Of a DNA stretch of 50,010 bases, positions 16,748 through 25,070 are shown piece after piece. Location of the stretch: positions 1 to 50,010 of the forward strand of contig JAEXFN010000050.1 in assembly GCA_023400055.1 (NCBI GenBank), in the 5' to 3' direction. A program made the position numbers and the translations under genes. Each line of letters starts with the position of its first letter. Positions within the stretch are counted from its first letter, which is position 1. The notes below the pieces were generated by a model. That model worked only from the letters and a program-made list of their open reading frames with translations. It did not search any database and was not told the origin of the DNA. Source of the stretch: Bacillota bacterium (GTDB lineage: Bacteria > Bacillota > UBA4882 > UBA8346).

Positions 16748-17479
16748 TTACATGCCCTCCTTGACGTGGATCCGGACGCTGTAACGGTATTCCGTGCCGG
16801 CATAGGCCGAATTCTCATAGAAGAGCTTCTGGCCGGAAATGGTGAAATAAAGCCCGCTGATGCGCAGCAGCGGCTCGCCCGGGCCGAGCTGCAGCAGTGC
16901 TTTTTCCTCCTTGTCGGGCCGGCCGGCCTCGATAGCGTTATCGATGAAATGGATGGTATACGCATATTCGGTCTTGATCAGCTGATACAAGGAGTCCGTC
17001 AGGTCATGACGGTCCAGTTCCGGGAATAACCGTTCCGGCAGAAAGACCTGTTCGATGGCAACCGGCGTCTGATCCGCCAGGCGCAACCGTTTCAGGTTAA
17101 AAACCGGTTCGGCCTCGGCCAGTCCCAGCGCCTCGGCGACCCGGGCCGGAGCATCCTCCTTGCCGAAATGCAGCACTTGGGTGACGGGGGTCCGGCCGCT
17201 CTGCCGGACAAAGTCGGAAAAGCTCATCACGTTGCGCTGCTCCATCTTAACCTTGGATACGAAGGTACCCCGCCCCTTTTCGCGATAGAGGACCCCCTCG
17301 TCCACCAGCTGATTGATGGCCTGACGCACCGTCATCCGGCTGATGTTCAGCTTTTCGCTCAATTCCCGTTCCGAGGGGATCGGCTGGCCGCCGTCGAATT
17401 GGCCGCTGTGGATCTGCCCCAGCAGGATCCGCTTCAATTGGTAATACACCGGAATATGACTCTGTTTGTCGATAAACAT
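16748..17479 (-). CDS. GntR-family regulator, HutC/NagR type
   Basis: A 243-residue regulator. The N-terminal winged helix (residues 8-75: PVYYQLKRIL, IPSERELSEKLNISRMTVRQA, VLYREKGRGTFV) is joined to a UTRA ligand domain (about 95-240), which defines the HutC/NagR subfamily. These sense small phosphorylated sugars such as glucosamine-6-phosphate, or histidine intermediates. The adjacent SIS enzyme points to an amino-sugar ligand. GAGGTG precedes the ATG. Confidence 0.92.
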   Translation of the reverse strand: MFIDKQSHIPVYYQLKRILLGQIHSGQFDGGQPIPSERELSEKLNISRMTVRQAINQLVDEGVLYREKGRGTFVSKVKMEQRNVMSFSDFVRQSGRTPVTQVLHFGKEDAPARVAEALGLAEAEPVFNLKRLRLADQTPVAIEQVFLPERLFPELDRHDLTDSLYQLIKTEYAYTIHFIDNAIEAGRPDKEEKALLQLGPGEPLLRISGLYFTISGQKLFYENSAYAGTEYRYSVRIHVKEGM

Positions 17480-17580
17480 CCATTCACCTCAAAAACCGGG
17501 GCAGTCCCCGCGCGATTGGCCTCATCGCTTATTATGCCGCACCCGGCAAGTTTTTCTGACCCGCTTCCAATGCTTTTAAT

Positions 17581-17589
17581 ATTATACCA
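17581..17589 (-). promoter_or_regulatory. Candidate promoter of the GntR gene
   Basis: Minus-strand TGGTATAAT: an extended -10 element about 100 bases upstream of the start. It includes the TGGTATA half-site, so the regulator could act on itself. Confidence 0.5.
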
Positions 17590-17633
17590 TCGAAATTCGC
17601 GGCGGGATATTCATTTAATATATCCGGCCTTCA

Positions 17634-17672
17634 AAAAATCGATAAGACGCCGCATCAAAACGGCGTCTTATC
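17634..17672 (-). terminator. Intrinsic terminator of the yabE-like gene
   Basis: Twelve-base perfect stem GATAAGACGCCG/CGGCGTCTTATC (17641-17652, 17661-17672), then GATTTTTTG on the minus strand. Confidence 0.9.
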
Positions 17673-17775
17673 CATGGTTTGTCTTCATCCGATTGTATCG
17701 CGCCCCGTCACGCCACGCCGCAATCGTTTGGTACACGGTTGGTGCGGTTACGCGACTCGCGCATATTCCCTGACC

Positions 17776-18795
17776 TTATTCCAGAATGTAAACTTTTACG
17801 TTTTTCCGGCCGAACATTGAGGCCTCGCGGTAGGTGTCGTAACAGAGATCGATCTTGTTGCCCTTAATGGCGGCGCCAATATCCGCCGCTTCCGCTTTGC
17901 CATATCCTTCGATATACAACATGCTCCCCAGCGGAATCACGCGCGGATCCACGGCCACCAGGCCGAATCCGGCCCGCTTCCCGGTATAGGTCCGGGCGGC
18001 GGCGGCGTATTTTCCAGTGCTCTCCGGCCCAGGATAGTAAGCAGTCGCCATCATGCTGCGCAATTCGATATAGCGATAGCTGCCCCGCGAAGTGATCAGC
18101 ACTCGCGACACGGGCTTGGTGCCCATCGCGATAATCCCGTTGAGCGCCGGTTTGATGATCTTATCCCCCAGCTTGGTTTGGCGGACCGGTCGGCCGTCTT
18201 CGTAGACTACTTTTACCTGCCGTTCCAGCACTCCCGGCTGGGCCTTGCGGATCACTTTGGTGACGCCGCGCTCCAGCGCGCGGTCTTTCCGGTATTCGGT
18301 GGCTGGATTGATAACCACCCGCCGACTCTCGATCTTGGTGGTAACCTGGATGACCCGAATCTGTTGATTGGGTTGGACCAGGGTGTCGACTCCCGGGATG
18401 ATCCGGTCGTCGGCGTCATAAGTAACTTTGGCCATGGCCAGTACCGCGCGAACCGGCCGGCTGGTAGTGTAAACTTGAGTCGTCTTCCCGGCGACGCTTA
18501 TCTGTACCGGGAAAGAACGGATCACTTGAATCGTCAGATTTTCAGTGATCGGAGTCTGTAAGCCGGGCTTGACTTCGTCACCCGTTTTCAAATGAACTTT
18601 CTTTTCTTGAAGCGTTTGCTCCACAGTGGAGCTGAGGGTCAGCCATTGGTAACGTTGGCCGTCTACTTCCAGAGTCACCCGGTCGAGGGCCAGCCAGTAA
18701 ATCAAAAGCCCGATACATGAGATTGTCAGGATACAAGCGGAGATTATTATGTATTTCGCTCTTTTCGATCCCCATTGTCCGCTGTTTATCTGCAT
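17776..18795 (-). CDS. yabE: YabE-like DUF348/G5/3D-domain cell-wall protein
   Basis: A 339-residue exported or membrane-anchored protein with one N-terminal membrane segment (about residues 14-36). Two DUF348 modules follow (about 38-130), then a G5 domain (about 140-225) and a C-terminal 3D domain (about 240-339: MATAYYPG, VDPRVIPLGSMLYIEGYG, ADIG, IKGNKIDLCYDT). The three Asp residues that name the 3D domain are kept. This fold belongs to lytic transglycosylases related to Rpf/MltA, acting on peptidoglycan. The gene sits in the metG-tatD cluster, as in Bacillus. There rnmV and ksgA normally follow; here a strong terminator follows instead. AAGGTGG precedes the ATG. Confidence 0.9.
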   Translation of the reverse strand: MQINSGQWGSKRAKYIIISACILTISCIGLLIYWLALDRVTLEVDGQRYQWLTLSSTVEQTLQEKKVHLKTGDEVKPGLQTPITENLTIQVIRSFPVQISVAGKTTQVYTTSRPVRAVLAMAKVTYDADDRIIPGVDTLVQPNQQIRVIQVTTKIESRRVVINPATEYRKDRALERGVTKVIRKAQPGVLERQVKVVYEDGRPVRQTKLGDKIIKPALNGIIAMGTKPVSRVLITSRGSYRYIELRSMMATAYYPGPESTGKYAAAARTYTGKRAGFGLVAVDPRVIPLGSMLYIEGYGKAEAADIGAAIKGNKIDLCYDTYREASMFGRKNVKVYILE

Positions 18796-19273
18796 GCCAT
18801 CCCACCTTTGCTAAAAATTACCGATGCATTCCCGATTGCTTGAATCCATCGGCCCATCCCACAGCAGTATTCCAAATATTTATCGGATCCCAAAGCCGAA
18901 TACGGCTGGGTATGAAACAAGTATCATAAATATTTCGCCATTGAGTTATGAATTCCTTCTTTTTCCTCAATTTACCATATTACAGAATGAATTGCGATGC
19001 TGGAGCGCCTATTTTTATTGATGTAAACCATTTTGTAAACTGAGTCGATAGGCCGGAACGGCGCACCGCTTTTATTGAAAGCGGATGAAAGTCCGCCAGA
19101 AATGACTTTTTTGAGAACTTATTAAAAAGACGAGCCAATTGCCCCGAAAGTTCAATAACGTTTCTTGCCATATTCTTACAACGAATCAATTTCAAATCCA
19201 TCCGGGATTGACATGGGAGCGTAATTCGCTTAATTCGTTCCCTCATTACAAATATATTGCGCTCCCAGCCGTT
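18796..19273. other. Intergenic gap with no supported gene
   Basis: AT-rich 478-base gap between the radical SAM gene and yabE. An 88-codon minus-strand ORF (18980-19246) has no recognised motif or clear ribosome site. A small hairpin (GCGGA/TCCGC near 19079-19094) is present. yabE probably has its own promoter here. Confidence 0.45.
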
Positions 19274-19945
19274 CTATTCGAGGCCCTGCTGATCCGGCTG
19301 ATCGAATCCCTGGATCTCCCGCACCCGGAATTCCACGCCGAGCGCCGCGGCCACTTGGGCGGAGCGCTCCAGATCGACGCCGGGATAATGGACCACCGAT
19401 ACGGTCACCTTGGGAATGTAAAGTTTACTACGCCGCGCGAAATCGCATACCGCCGGAAAGGCCTTCAAACCGTACGGCGTTTTGGTCAACTCCAAGTAGG
19501 ACTGGGCATCCGGCGCATTCAAGCTGATGGAGATCCCGTCGATCAGCCCTTGCAACTGGGGCAGTACATCGTAACCCAGGAAAAGGTCGGCCAAGCCGTT
19601 GGTGTTGATCCGGATCGGTACCGGCGCCCGCTGCTTCAAGCGCCGGGCTACCTCGATCACGATCGCCGGCCGGAGCAAGGGTTCACCATAGCCGCAAAAA
19701 ACGACTTCACGGTATTGGGCGATCTCCCCGGCGGCCTGGACGATCTGATCCGCAGTCGGCTCCTCATTCAGCCAGAGATTATAGCCGACCCCTTGCGGAC
19801 TCTCCCGGATGCAAAAAACACAAGCATTCGGGCAACGGTTGGTAACGTTCAGATAGAGCGCGTCTCCCAGACGATAAACGATGGCCGGCGCCGGGTCCGC
19901 AGCCTGACGCTGGTCGCGATCATGATCATGGTCTTGCTGGTTCAT
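19274..19945 (-). CDS. TatD-associated radical SAM protein
   Basis: A radical SAM protein of about 223 residues. The 4Fe-4S motif CPNACVFC (CxxxCxxC) sits in LYLNVTNRCPN near the N-terminus, and the GGE-type motif appears as FCGYGEPLL. The gene follows tatD, as in the family known as TatD-linked radical SAM proteins; its reaction is not established. The ATG at 19945 is chosen for its GGGGGAG ribosome site; in-frame ATGs at 19960 and 20026 would lengthen it by 5 or 27 residues. The N-terminus after the chosen start is oddly rich in His and Asp. Confidence 0.85.
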   Translation of the reverse strand: MNQQDHDHDRDQRQAADPAPAIVYRLGDALYLNVTNRCPNACVFCIRESPQGVGYNLWLNEEPTADQIVQAAGEIAQYREVVFCGYGEPLLRPAIVIEVARRLKQRAPVPIRINTNGLADLFLGYDVLPQLQGLIDGISISLNAPDAQSYLELTKTPYGLKAFPAVCDFARRSKLYIPKVTVSVVHYPGVDLERSAQVAAALGVEFRVREIQGFDQPDQQGLE

Positions 19946-20047
19946 GCCGCTCTCCCCCATGCTGAAAAATGATCCTTTAAAATTTATGCCATCCCCACCA
20001 GTATCATCCAAATTCCCTAAAATCATACGCGGCGGGGCGCTTTTCGG

Positions 20048-20812
20048 TTACAGACCGAATAAACTCTTGACATTGGCGCTGGTCTGGGCCATTACCTCCG
20101 CCACCGGCAAACCTTGGATCTCCGCCAATTTGGCGCCGACCAAACTGACGTAGCCGGGTTCATTGCGCCGGCCGCGCCAGGGATGCGGCGTGAGGTACGG
20201 TGAATCGGTCTCCACCAATAACTTGGCCAGCGGCAACGCCGCGGCCACCTCGCGCAGCTTGACGGCATTGCTGAAGGTAAGCGGGCCTGCGAACGAGATA
20301 TGCAGCCCCAGCTTCAAAAAGAGCTGCGCCGTCTCCAGGCTGCCGCTGTAGCAATGCATGACCCCGCCGGCCGGGCCCAGCGGCTGCTCCTGCAAAACGG
20401 CCAGGGTATCCTGATGAGCTTCCCGGTCATGGATGATCACCGGTTTGCCATAATCCGCCGCCATCCGGAGTTGTTCCTTGAAAGCATGGCGTTGTTCATC
20501 CGGGGTCGAATAATTATAATGATAATCCAGGCCGATCTCGCCCAGGGCCACCACCCGGGGATGGCGCAGCAATTCGCCGAGGCGCCCGGCCGCAGCCGCG
20601 TCCCAGGTCTTGGCATCGTGAGGGTGGATGCCCACCGCCGCGCGGAGCGGCGCATGCCGCTCCGCCAGTTCGATCGCCCGTTCCGAGGAAGGCAGATCGA
20701 ACCCGACGACGATCAGGGTCTCCACCTCTGCGGCGAGCGCCCGCTGCAAAACTTGCTCATAATCGGCGGCAAACGCTTCATCGTTAAGATGGCAATGGCT
20801 GTCGATCCACAT
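20048..20812 (-). CDS. tatD: TatD-family metal-dependent deoxyribonuclease
   Basis: A 254-residue TIM-barrel hydrolase. Metal ligands are visible: DSHCHL at the N-terminus, GEIGLDYH (about residue 90), IIHDREAH (about 125), MHCYSGS (about 150) and VETDSPYLTPHPWRGRRNEP (about 200). Length is typical. It starts 3 bases after metG and is certainly co-transcribed with it. TatD proteins have 3'-5' exonuclease or DNA-repair activity. Confidence 0.95.
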   Translation of the reverse strand: MWIDSHCHLNDEAFAADYEQVLQRALAAEVETLIVVGFDLPSSERAIELAERHAPLRAAVGIHPHDAKTWDAAAAGRLGELLRHPRVVALGEIGLDYHYNYSTPDEQRHAFKEQLRMAADYGKPVIIHDREAHQDTLAVLQEQPLGPAGGVMHCYSGSLETAQLFLKLGLHISFAGPLTFSNAVKLREVAAALPLAKLLVETDSPYLTPHPWRGRRNEPGYVSLVGAKLAEIQGLPVAEVMAQTSANVKSLFGL

Positions 20813-20815
20813 TGG

Positions 20816-22765
20816 CTAGCGCACCTTGGAGCCTTCGCCGATCTCGGCCTCCGGCCGCACCAGCGCCAGCTTCCCTTCGTCGTTGGACGCTGCCAGCAGC
20901 ATTCCTTCGGAGATGAGTCCCCGCAGTTTGGCCGGTTTGAGATTGGCCACGACCACGATCTCCTTGCCGATTAACTGCTCCGGCTGATAATGCTGGGCGA
21001 TCCCCGCCACAATCTGCCGTTCGGCGCCGAGCACCCTCACCTTCAAACGCATCAATTTATCGGACTTCTCAACCTTCTCGGCTTCCAGAACTTTGGCCAC
21101 CCGCAGGTCGATCCGGGCGAAATCCTCGATGCTAATCGGTTCGCTGCCGGGTTGTTCCGGCTTGGTTTCCGGTGTCGTTTGGGTCACGGCCTTTTCCTCC
21201 CGAGGCGGTTCAGGTTGGGTCGCCTCTTTCTTCTCATCCTCGATCCGCGGGAAGATCGGGTTGCCCTTCCGGGTCACAGTACCCGGCCGCAAACCGCCCC
21301 ACTTCGTCGCGGTCTGGTAATCCTCTTCCGCCGGAACGCCGGCGACTCCGAGCTGCTCCCAGATCTTGCCCGGCGCTTCCACCAGGAACGGTACCAGCAA
21401 GACCGCGGCCAACCGCAGGGTCTCCGCCATGGTGTACAGGACGGTGTGCAAGCGTTCCCGGCCGTCCGGCTGTTTGGCCAGCGCCCAGGGCGCGGCTTCG
21501 TCGATGTATTTATTGGCCCGGCTGACCAGCTTGAAAAGGGCGACCAACGCGTTATTGACTTCCAGTTTGGCCATGGCCTCCGTCATCTCGCGGATGCTCT
21601 GGCGCGCCTGCTCGATCACCTGTTGGTCCAGCTCCTGATAGGGGCCAGGCGCCGGAATGATGCCGCCGTTGAACTTCTCGATCATCGACAGGGACCGGTG
21701 CAACAGGTTGCCGAGGTCATTGGCCAGATCCTGATTGGTGCGCAGGATCAGCGCGTCTTCGGTGTAGGAACCATCCGCGCCGAAAGGAATCTCGCGCAAG
21801 AGGTAATAACGGATGGGATCCAACCCGTACTTGGCGATCAAAACGGCCGGATCGATGACATTGCCTTTGGATTTGGACATTTTGCCGCCTTCCAGGACCA
21901 GCCAGCCGTGGCCGAAGACCTGTTTGGGCAGGGGCAAACCCAGGGCCATCAAAATGATCGGCCAATAAATGGTATGGAAACGGACGATCTCCTTGCCTAC
22001 CAGGTGCAATTCGGCCGGCCAGAACTTCTGGAAGAGCTCGGTCCGTTCGGGATAGCCCAAAGCCGTAATATAATTGGAAAGCGCGTCCAGCCAGACGTAG
22101 ATCACATGTTTCGGATCAAAAGTGATCGGAATTCCCCAGCTGAAAGTGGTCCGGGAGACGCAGAGATCCTCCAGGCCCGGCTTGAGGAAGTTGTTGATCA
22201 TTTCGTTTTTGCGCGAAACCGGCTGGATAAACTCGGGGTGTTCCTCGATGTGCCGGATCAGACGGTCGGCATATTTGGACATCCGGAAAAAATAACTCTC
22301 TTCCTTGACCAGCTCCACCTCGCGGCCGCAATCGGGACATTTGCCGTCCTGCAGCTGGCGCTCCAGCCAAAAAGCCTCGCACGGCGTACAGTACCAGCCC
22401 TGATACTCGCTTTTGTAGATATCGCCCTGCTGGTAGAGGCGGTCGAAGATCTGTTGCACCGCCTTTTCGTGGCGCTCCTCCGTCGTCCGGATAAAATCAT
22501 CGTTGCTGATCTGGAAAAGCTGCCAGAGCTTCTTGATGTTGGCCACGATTCCGTCGACATACTCCTGCGGCGTGACCCCGGCCGCCTCGGCCCGGCGCTG
22601 GATCTTCTGGCCATGCTCGTCGGTGCCGGTCAAAAACCAGACATCGTCCCCAATCTGCCGGTGATAGCGGGCCAAAGCGTCGGCGACCACCGTCGTGTAA
22701 GCGTGCCCGATATGCAGATTGTCACTGGGATAATAGATTGGCGTCGTCAAATAAAACTTGCCCAT
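20816..22765 (-). CDS. metG: Methionyl-tRNA synthetase
   Basis: A 649-residue class I synthetase charging tRNA-Met. HIGH appears as NLHIGHAYT near residue 17 and the KMSKS loop as GGKMSKSKGN near residue 300. A CxxC...CxxC zinc knuckle (CTPC, CPDC) lies at about 127-147. The C-terminal region is a tRNA-binding OB domain (about 540-649: ARIDLRVAKVLEAE). The start MGKFYLTTPIYYPS at 22765 is preferred because GGGGGA lies just upstream. Expression is controlled by the T-box leader in front. Confidence 0.97.
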   Translation of the reverse strand: MGKFYLTTPIYYPSDNLHIGHAYTTVVADALARYHRQIGDDVWFLTGTDEHGQKIQRRAEAAGVTPQEYVDGIVANIKKLWQLFQISNDDFIRTTEERHEKAVQQIFDRLYQQGDIYKSEYQGWYCTPCEAFWLERQLQDGKCPDCGREVELVKEESYFFRMSKYADRLIRHIEEHPEFIQPVSRKNEMINNFLKPGLEDLCVSRTTFSWGIPITFDPKHVIYVWLDALSNYITALGYPERTELFQKFWPAELHLVGKEIVRFHTIYWPIILMALGLPLPKQVFGHGWLVLEGGKMSKSKGNVIDPAVLIAKYGLDPIRYYLLREIPFGADGSYTEDALILRTNQDLANDLGNLLHRSLSMIEKFNGGIIPAPGPYQELDQQVIEQARQSIREMTEAMAKLEVNNALVALFKLVSRANKYIDEAAPWALAKQPDGRERLHTVLYTMAETLRLAAVLLVPFLVEAPGKIWEQLGVAGVPAEEDYQTATKWGGLRPGTVTRKGNPIFPRIEDEKKEATQPEPPREEKAVTQTTPETKPEQPGSEPISIEDFARIDLRVAKVLEAEKVEKSDKLMRLKVRVLGAERQIVAGIAQHYQPEQLIGKEIVVVANLKPAKLRGLISEGMLLAASNDEGKLALVRPEAEIGEGSKVR

Positions 22766-22812
22766 GCGAATCCCCCTTTTTAGCAAACCTCGCGTTTTTT
22801 AAATGAAAATAG

Positions 22813-23125
22813 AAAAACCCCTCATCCCTGGCAGGGGACGAGAGGTTAGCCTTCGTGGTACCACCCCAATTCTCCTCCGCTTCCAGGCCACGAGGCTTCC
22901 CGAACCGCTGAAACGATCGCGGCAGGTTTCCCGAGCCATAAAGTCAGAGGACTTGGATCCTTAACGCGGATTAACGACCGGATCTACTGCGACAACCGGA
23001 ATTGCGCCGTTTGCCGGAGTTCGACCGGTAACTCCGGAATCATCTTCCTTACCGACCCCGACCGGGATCCCACCCGCCCCGGTTCTCTGCCCACGGATAT
23101 CTGTAAGTACTCTTTCCATCACAGT
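22813..23125 (-). promoter_or_regulatory. T-box riboswitch leader of metG (specifier Met)
   Basis: On the minus strand the T-box core reads GGGTGGTACCACG (complement near 22851-22864). The intrinsic terminator follows: an 11-bp stem (22818-22828 with 22835-22845) and five T. Upstream lie a Stem I-like region and AGAGTACTTACAG. A GAAGATGA stretch fits a specifier loop with an ATG codon, which agrees with the methionyl gene downstream. Uncharged tRNA-Met would stabilise the antiterminator. Confidence 0.9.
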
Positions 23126-23305
23126 CTGTAAATGATTTGACTACAAAATAACAATTGGTAAAATTACTATATCCACTAATGCCGGTTTTGTCAAGCGTTT
23201 TTCCAATATACCCCATCGGATGCGCCCGCTTTATTACAGAAAAGGCAGCGGCAATATGAAACGGCGCCGCTAAATTAGCGAACCGACCCTCCCAATTGTT
23301 ACTGG

Positions 23306-23347
23306 AATTTAATCCAAAAAAACTGCATATTTTTTTTGGATTAAATT
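23306..23347. promoter_or_regulatory. Perfect 17-bp inverted repeat at the abrB promoter
   Basis: Arms at 23306-23322 and 23331-23347 are exact inverse complements (AATTTAATCCAAAAAAA and its complement) around an 8-base loop. The right arm runs into the -35 hexamer. It is a likely operator, possibly for AbrB itself, since AbrB-family proteins favour AT-rich DNA. Confidence 0.6.
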
Positions 23348-23374
23348 GACTTTGAAAGTAAATATAGGTATAAT
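23346..23374 (+). promoter_or_regulatory. Vegetative promoter of abrB
   Basis: TTGACT (23346-23351), 17-base spacer, TATAAT (23369-23374). This is nearly a consensus sigma-A promoter, 45 bases before the start codon. Confidence 0.9.
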
Positions 23375-23418
23375 AAATGTTGATGATTGTCGAATTTTAA
23401 CGAAAGGAGTGACGAATC

Positions 23419-23667
23419 ATGATGAAATCTACCGGGATCGTGAGAAAAGTCGACGAATTGGGAAGGGTGGTTATCCCCATCGAATTGCGCCGGACTCTTC
23501 AAATCGACGAAAAAGACGCACTGGAAATTTACGTTGATAGCGAAAAGATCATCCTGAAAAAATACGAACCCGCCTGTATCTTCTGCGGAAATGCCGAGGG
23601 CATCCGCGATTTTAAGGGCAAAAACATTTGCAAAGCCTGCCTCGAATCCATGAAGGGCGCTTGCTAA
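23419..23667 (+). CDS. AbrB/SpoVT-family transition-state regulator with C-terminal zinc ribbon
   Basis: An 82-residue DNA-binding protein. The swapped-hairpin domain MMKSTGIVRKVDELGRVVIP and IELRRTLQI with DALEIYVD fills residues 1-52. The tail carries CIFC and CKAC pairs, a probable zinc site found in clostridial AbrB proteins but not in B. subtilis AbrB. AAAGGAG precedes the ATG; a second ATG is the next codon. It would control stationary-phase and sporulation onset. Single-gene unit with its own promoter and terminator. Confidence 0.93.
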   Translation: MMKSTGIVRKVDELGRVVIPIELRRTLQIDEKDALEIYVDSEKIILKKYEPACIFCGNAEGIRDFKGKNICKACLESMKGAC

Positions 23668-23683
23668 TAGAGAGAAAAAAGCG

Positions 23684-23713
23684 GAGGAGGTTATAGCCTC
23701 CTCTTTTATTTTT
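23684..23713. terminator. Bidirectional terminator between abrB and rsmI
   Basis: Stem GAGGAGG/CCTCCTC (23684-23690, 23697-23703), followed by TTTTATTTTT on the plus strand and by a T run (complement of 23675-23680) on the minus strand. Confidence 0.88.
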
Positions 23714-24575
23714 GCCCTTTCTGTTCAAGATATAATTGGTAAATTTCCCGGGTGCTTTTGCCGGTTTGCTGGGCAATCGCTTTCAGATTTTCCCGTAAAC
23801 TGCCGTTTTTATTGTCCAGTGCATTAAAAAGCGTTTCCAAATCTGGTTTTGTCGAATCTTGTCGATCAAGTTCCGGCTCCGAACAACCTGCCACCAGAAT
23901 CGTAAATTCGCCCCGAACTTCATGATGATTCAATTGTTCCAGCACCCCACTCAGCGTACCCCGGATAAATTCCTCATGAACCTTGGTCAATTCCCGCGCC
24001 AGGACCACGGGACGGTCGCCCAGAACCGAGCCGATATTTTTCAGCGTTTGTTCCAAGCGGTGCGGCGCTTCGTACCAAATGAGCGTCCCCGGAAACAGCT
24101 TTACCCGCTCGATCTGTTGCAGCTGCTCGGTCGGGCGGCGGGGCAAAAAGCCGCCGAACCAGAAGGCGCTCGAATCCAGCCCCGAAGCGGCCAAGGCCGT
24201 GATCAGCGCCGCGGGGCCAGGCACCGGAACCACCGCGATCCCCTGGCGCAAAGCTTCGGCGACCAGCCATTGGCCGGGATCGGAGATTCCGGGCATCCCC
24301 GCATCGGAAACCAGGGCCACGTCCAGTCCGGACTGGATCCGGGCGATGATGCCGTCGGCCCGCTCCCGCTCATTATGCTGGTGGTAACTGAGCAACGGCC
24401 GCTTGATCCCGAAATGGTTCAACAGCTTGAGCGTATGCCGGGTATCCTCGGCGGCGATCAGGTCGACTTCCCCCAGGATGCGCAGCGCCCGATAGGTGAT
24501 ATCCTCCAGATTGCCGAGCGGCGTCCCCACCAGATATAATTTGCCACAGACTGTTTCCGATTCCGATTCCGTCAT
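23706..24575 (-). CDS. rsmI: 16S rRNA (cytidine-1402-2'-O)-methyltransferase
   Basis: A 289-residue tetrapyrrole-methylase-fold enzyme that methylates the ribose of C1402 in the 16S decoding centre. Visible motifs are LYLVGTPLGNLEDIT, AEDTRHTLKLL, SDAGMPGISDPG, VPVPGPAALITAL and WYEAPHRL, all RsmI signatures. The length is usual. GGAG lies 11 bases before the ATG. Confidence 0.95.
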   Translation of the reverse strand: MTESESETVCGKLYLVGTPLGNLEDITYRALRILGEVDLIAAEDTRHTLKLLNHFGIKRPLLSYHQHNERERADGIIARIQSGLDVALVSDAGMPGISDPGQWLVAEALRQGIAVVPVPGPAALITALAASGLDSSAFWFGGFLPRRPTEQLQQIERVKLFPGTLIWYEAPHRLEQTLKNIGSVLGDRPVVLARELTKVHEEFIRGTLSGVLEQLNHHEVRGEFTILVAGCSEPELDRQDSTKPDLETLFNALDNKNGSLRENLKAIAQQTGKSTREIYQLYLEQKGQK

Positions 24576-24612
24576 AGCTAAGCCAACTCCATTTTTTCAT
24601 CGATTGCTCCCG

Positions 24613-24842
24613 CTTGAGGCTTGCGAATGCTCTCCCAACGCCCGGGAAAACCTTCCCGCCCTCGGGCGGACCCTCTCAAGGCTCGGGAAAGCACTCCCAA
24701 TCTTTGGGCAGGCCTTCCCGGGGCCCGGGAAAGTATTCCCAACCTTTGGGCAAACTGTCCCAACCTTTGGGAAGACATTCCCGGCCCTTGGGAAGACTCT
24801 CCCGATACTAGGGAAAGTGGTCCCAAACTTTGGGCAAGAAAG
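24613..24842. repeat. 21-bp repeat array E (CCC/GGG type, 11 units)
   Basis: Eleven units at 21 bp (one unit of 20) with the pattern CCCAACCTTTGGGxAA. The CCCAA/TTGGG arms form a dyad around three bases. The first unit and two others are degenerate. Its sequence is unrelated to arrays A-D but has the same period. It lies upstream of rsmI and downstream of cobD. Plus-strand frames read as heptads such as GKYSQPL. Confidence 0.9.
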
Positions 24843-24942
24843 ACCGCAGTCCGGGAGGCTCGCTCCGAACCCATCTCTTGCTTCGTCAAATTCGGGGGAT
24901 CTTCCGGTTTTCGGACGGGGTTTATCGCGGTCCTTTTAGAAG

Positions 24943-25070
24943 CCATGGAATAAAGTCTGGTGAATCAAAAAAATCTTTATGAAGTCCATTTTAACGACTT
25001 TTTCCCTTGCTTCTCTGAGCTTTTGTGTTCAACCTGCCCTTCGGCTAGGGTTTATCACAACGCTTTTAGA
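24943..25070 (+). repeat. Dispersed ~125-bp element, copy 1
   Basis: Matches 47959-48084 in the same orientation. Shared blocks are ATAAAGTCTG, ACGACTTT, CTTCTCTG-GCTTTTGTG and ATCACAACGC, with spacers of similar length. It overlaps the last codons of cobD and supplies its stop codon. A second copy of its end motif (GGTTTATC...CTTTTAGAA) occurs at 24919-24941. It lies 100 bases from array E. Confidence 0.75.

Noticed and set aside
20990..22783. 597-codon plus-strand ORF opposite metG
   Set aside because: Antisense shadow of a GC-rich gene; metG on the minus strand has full catalytic motifs.
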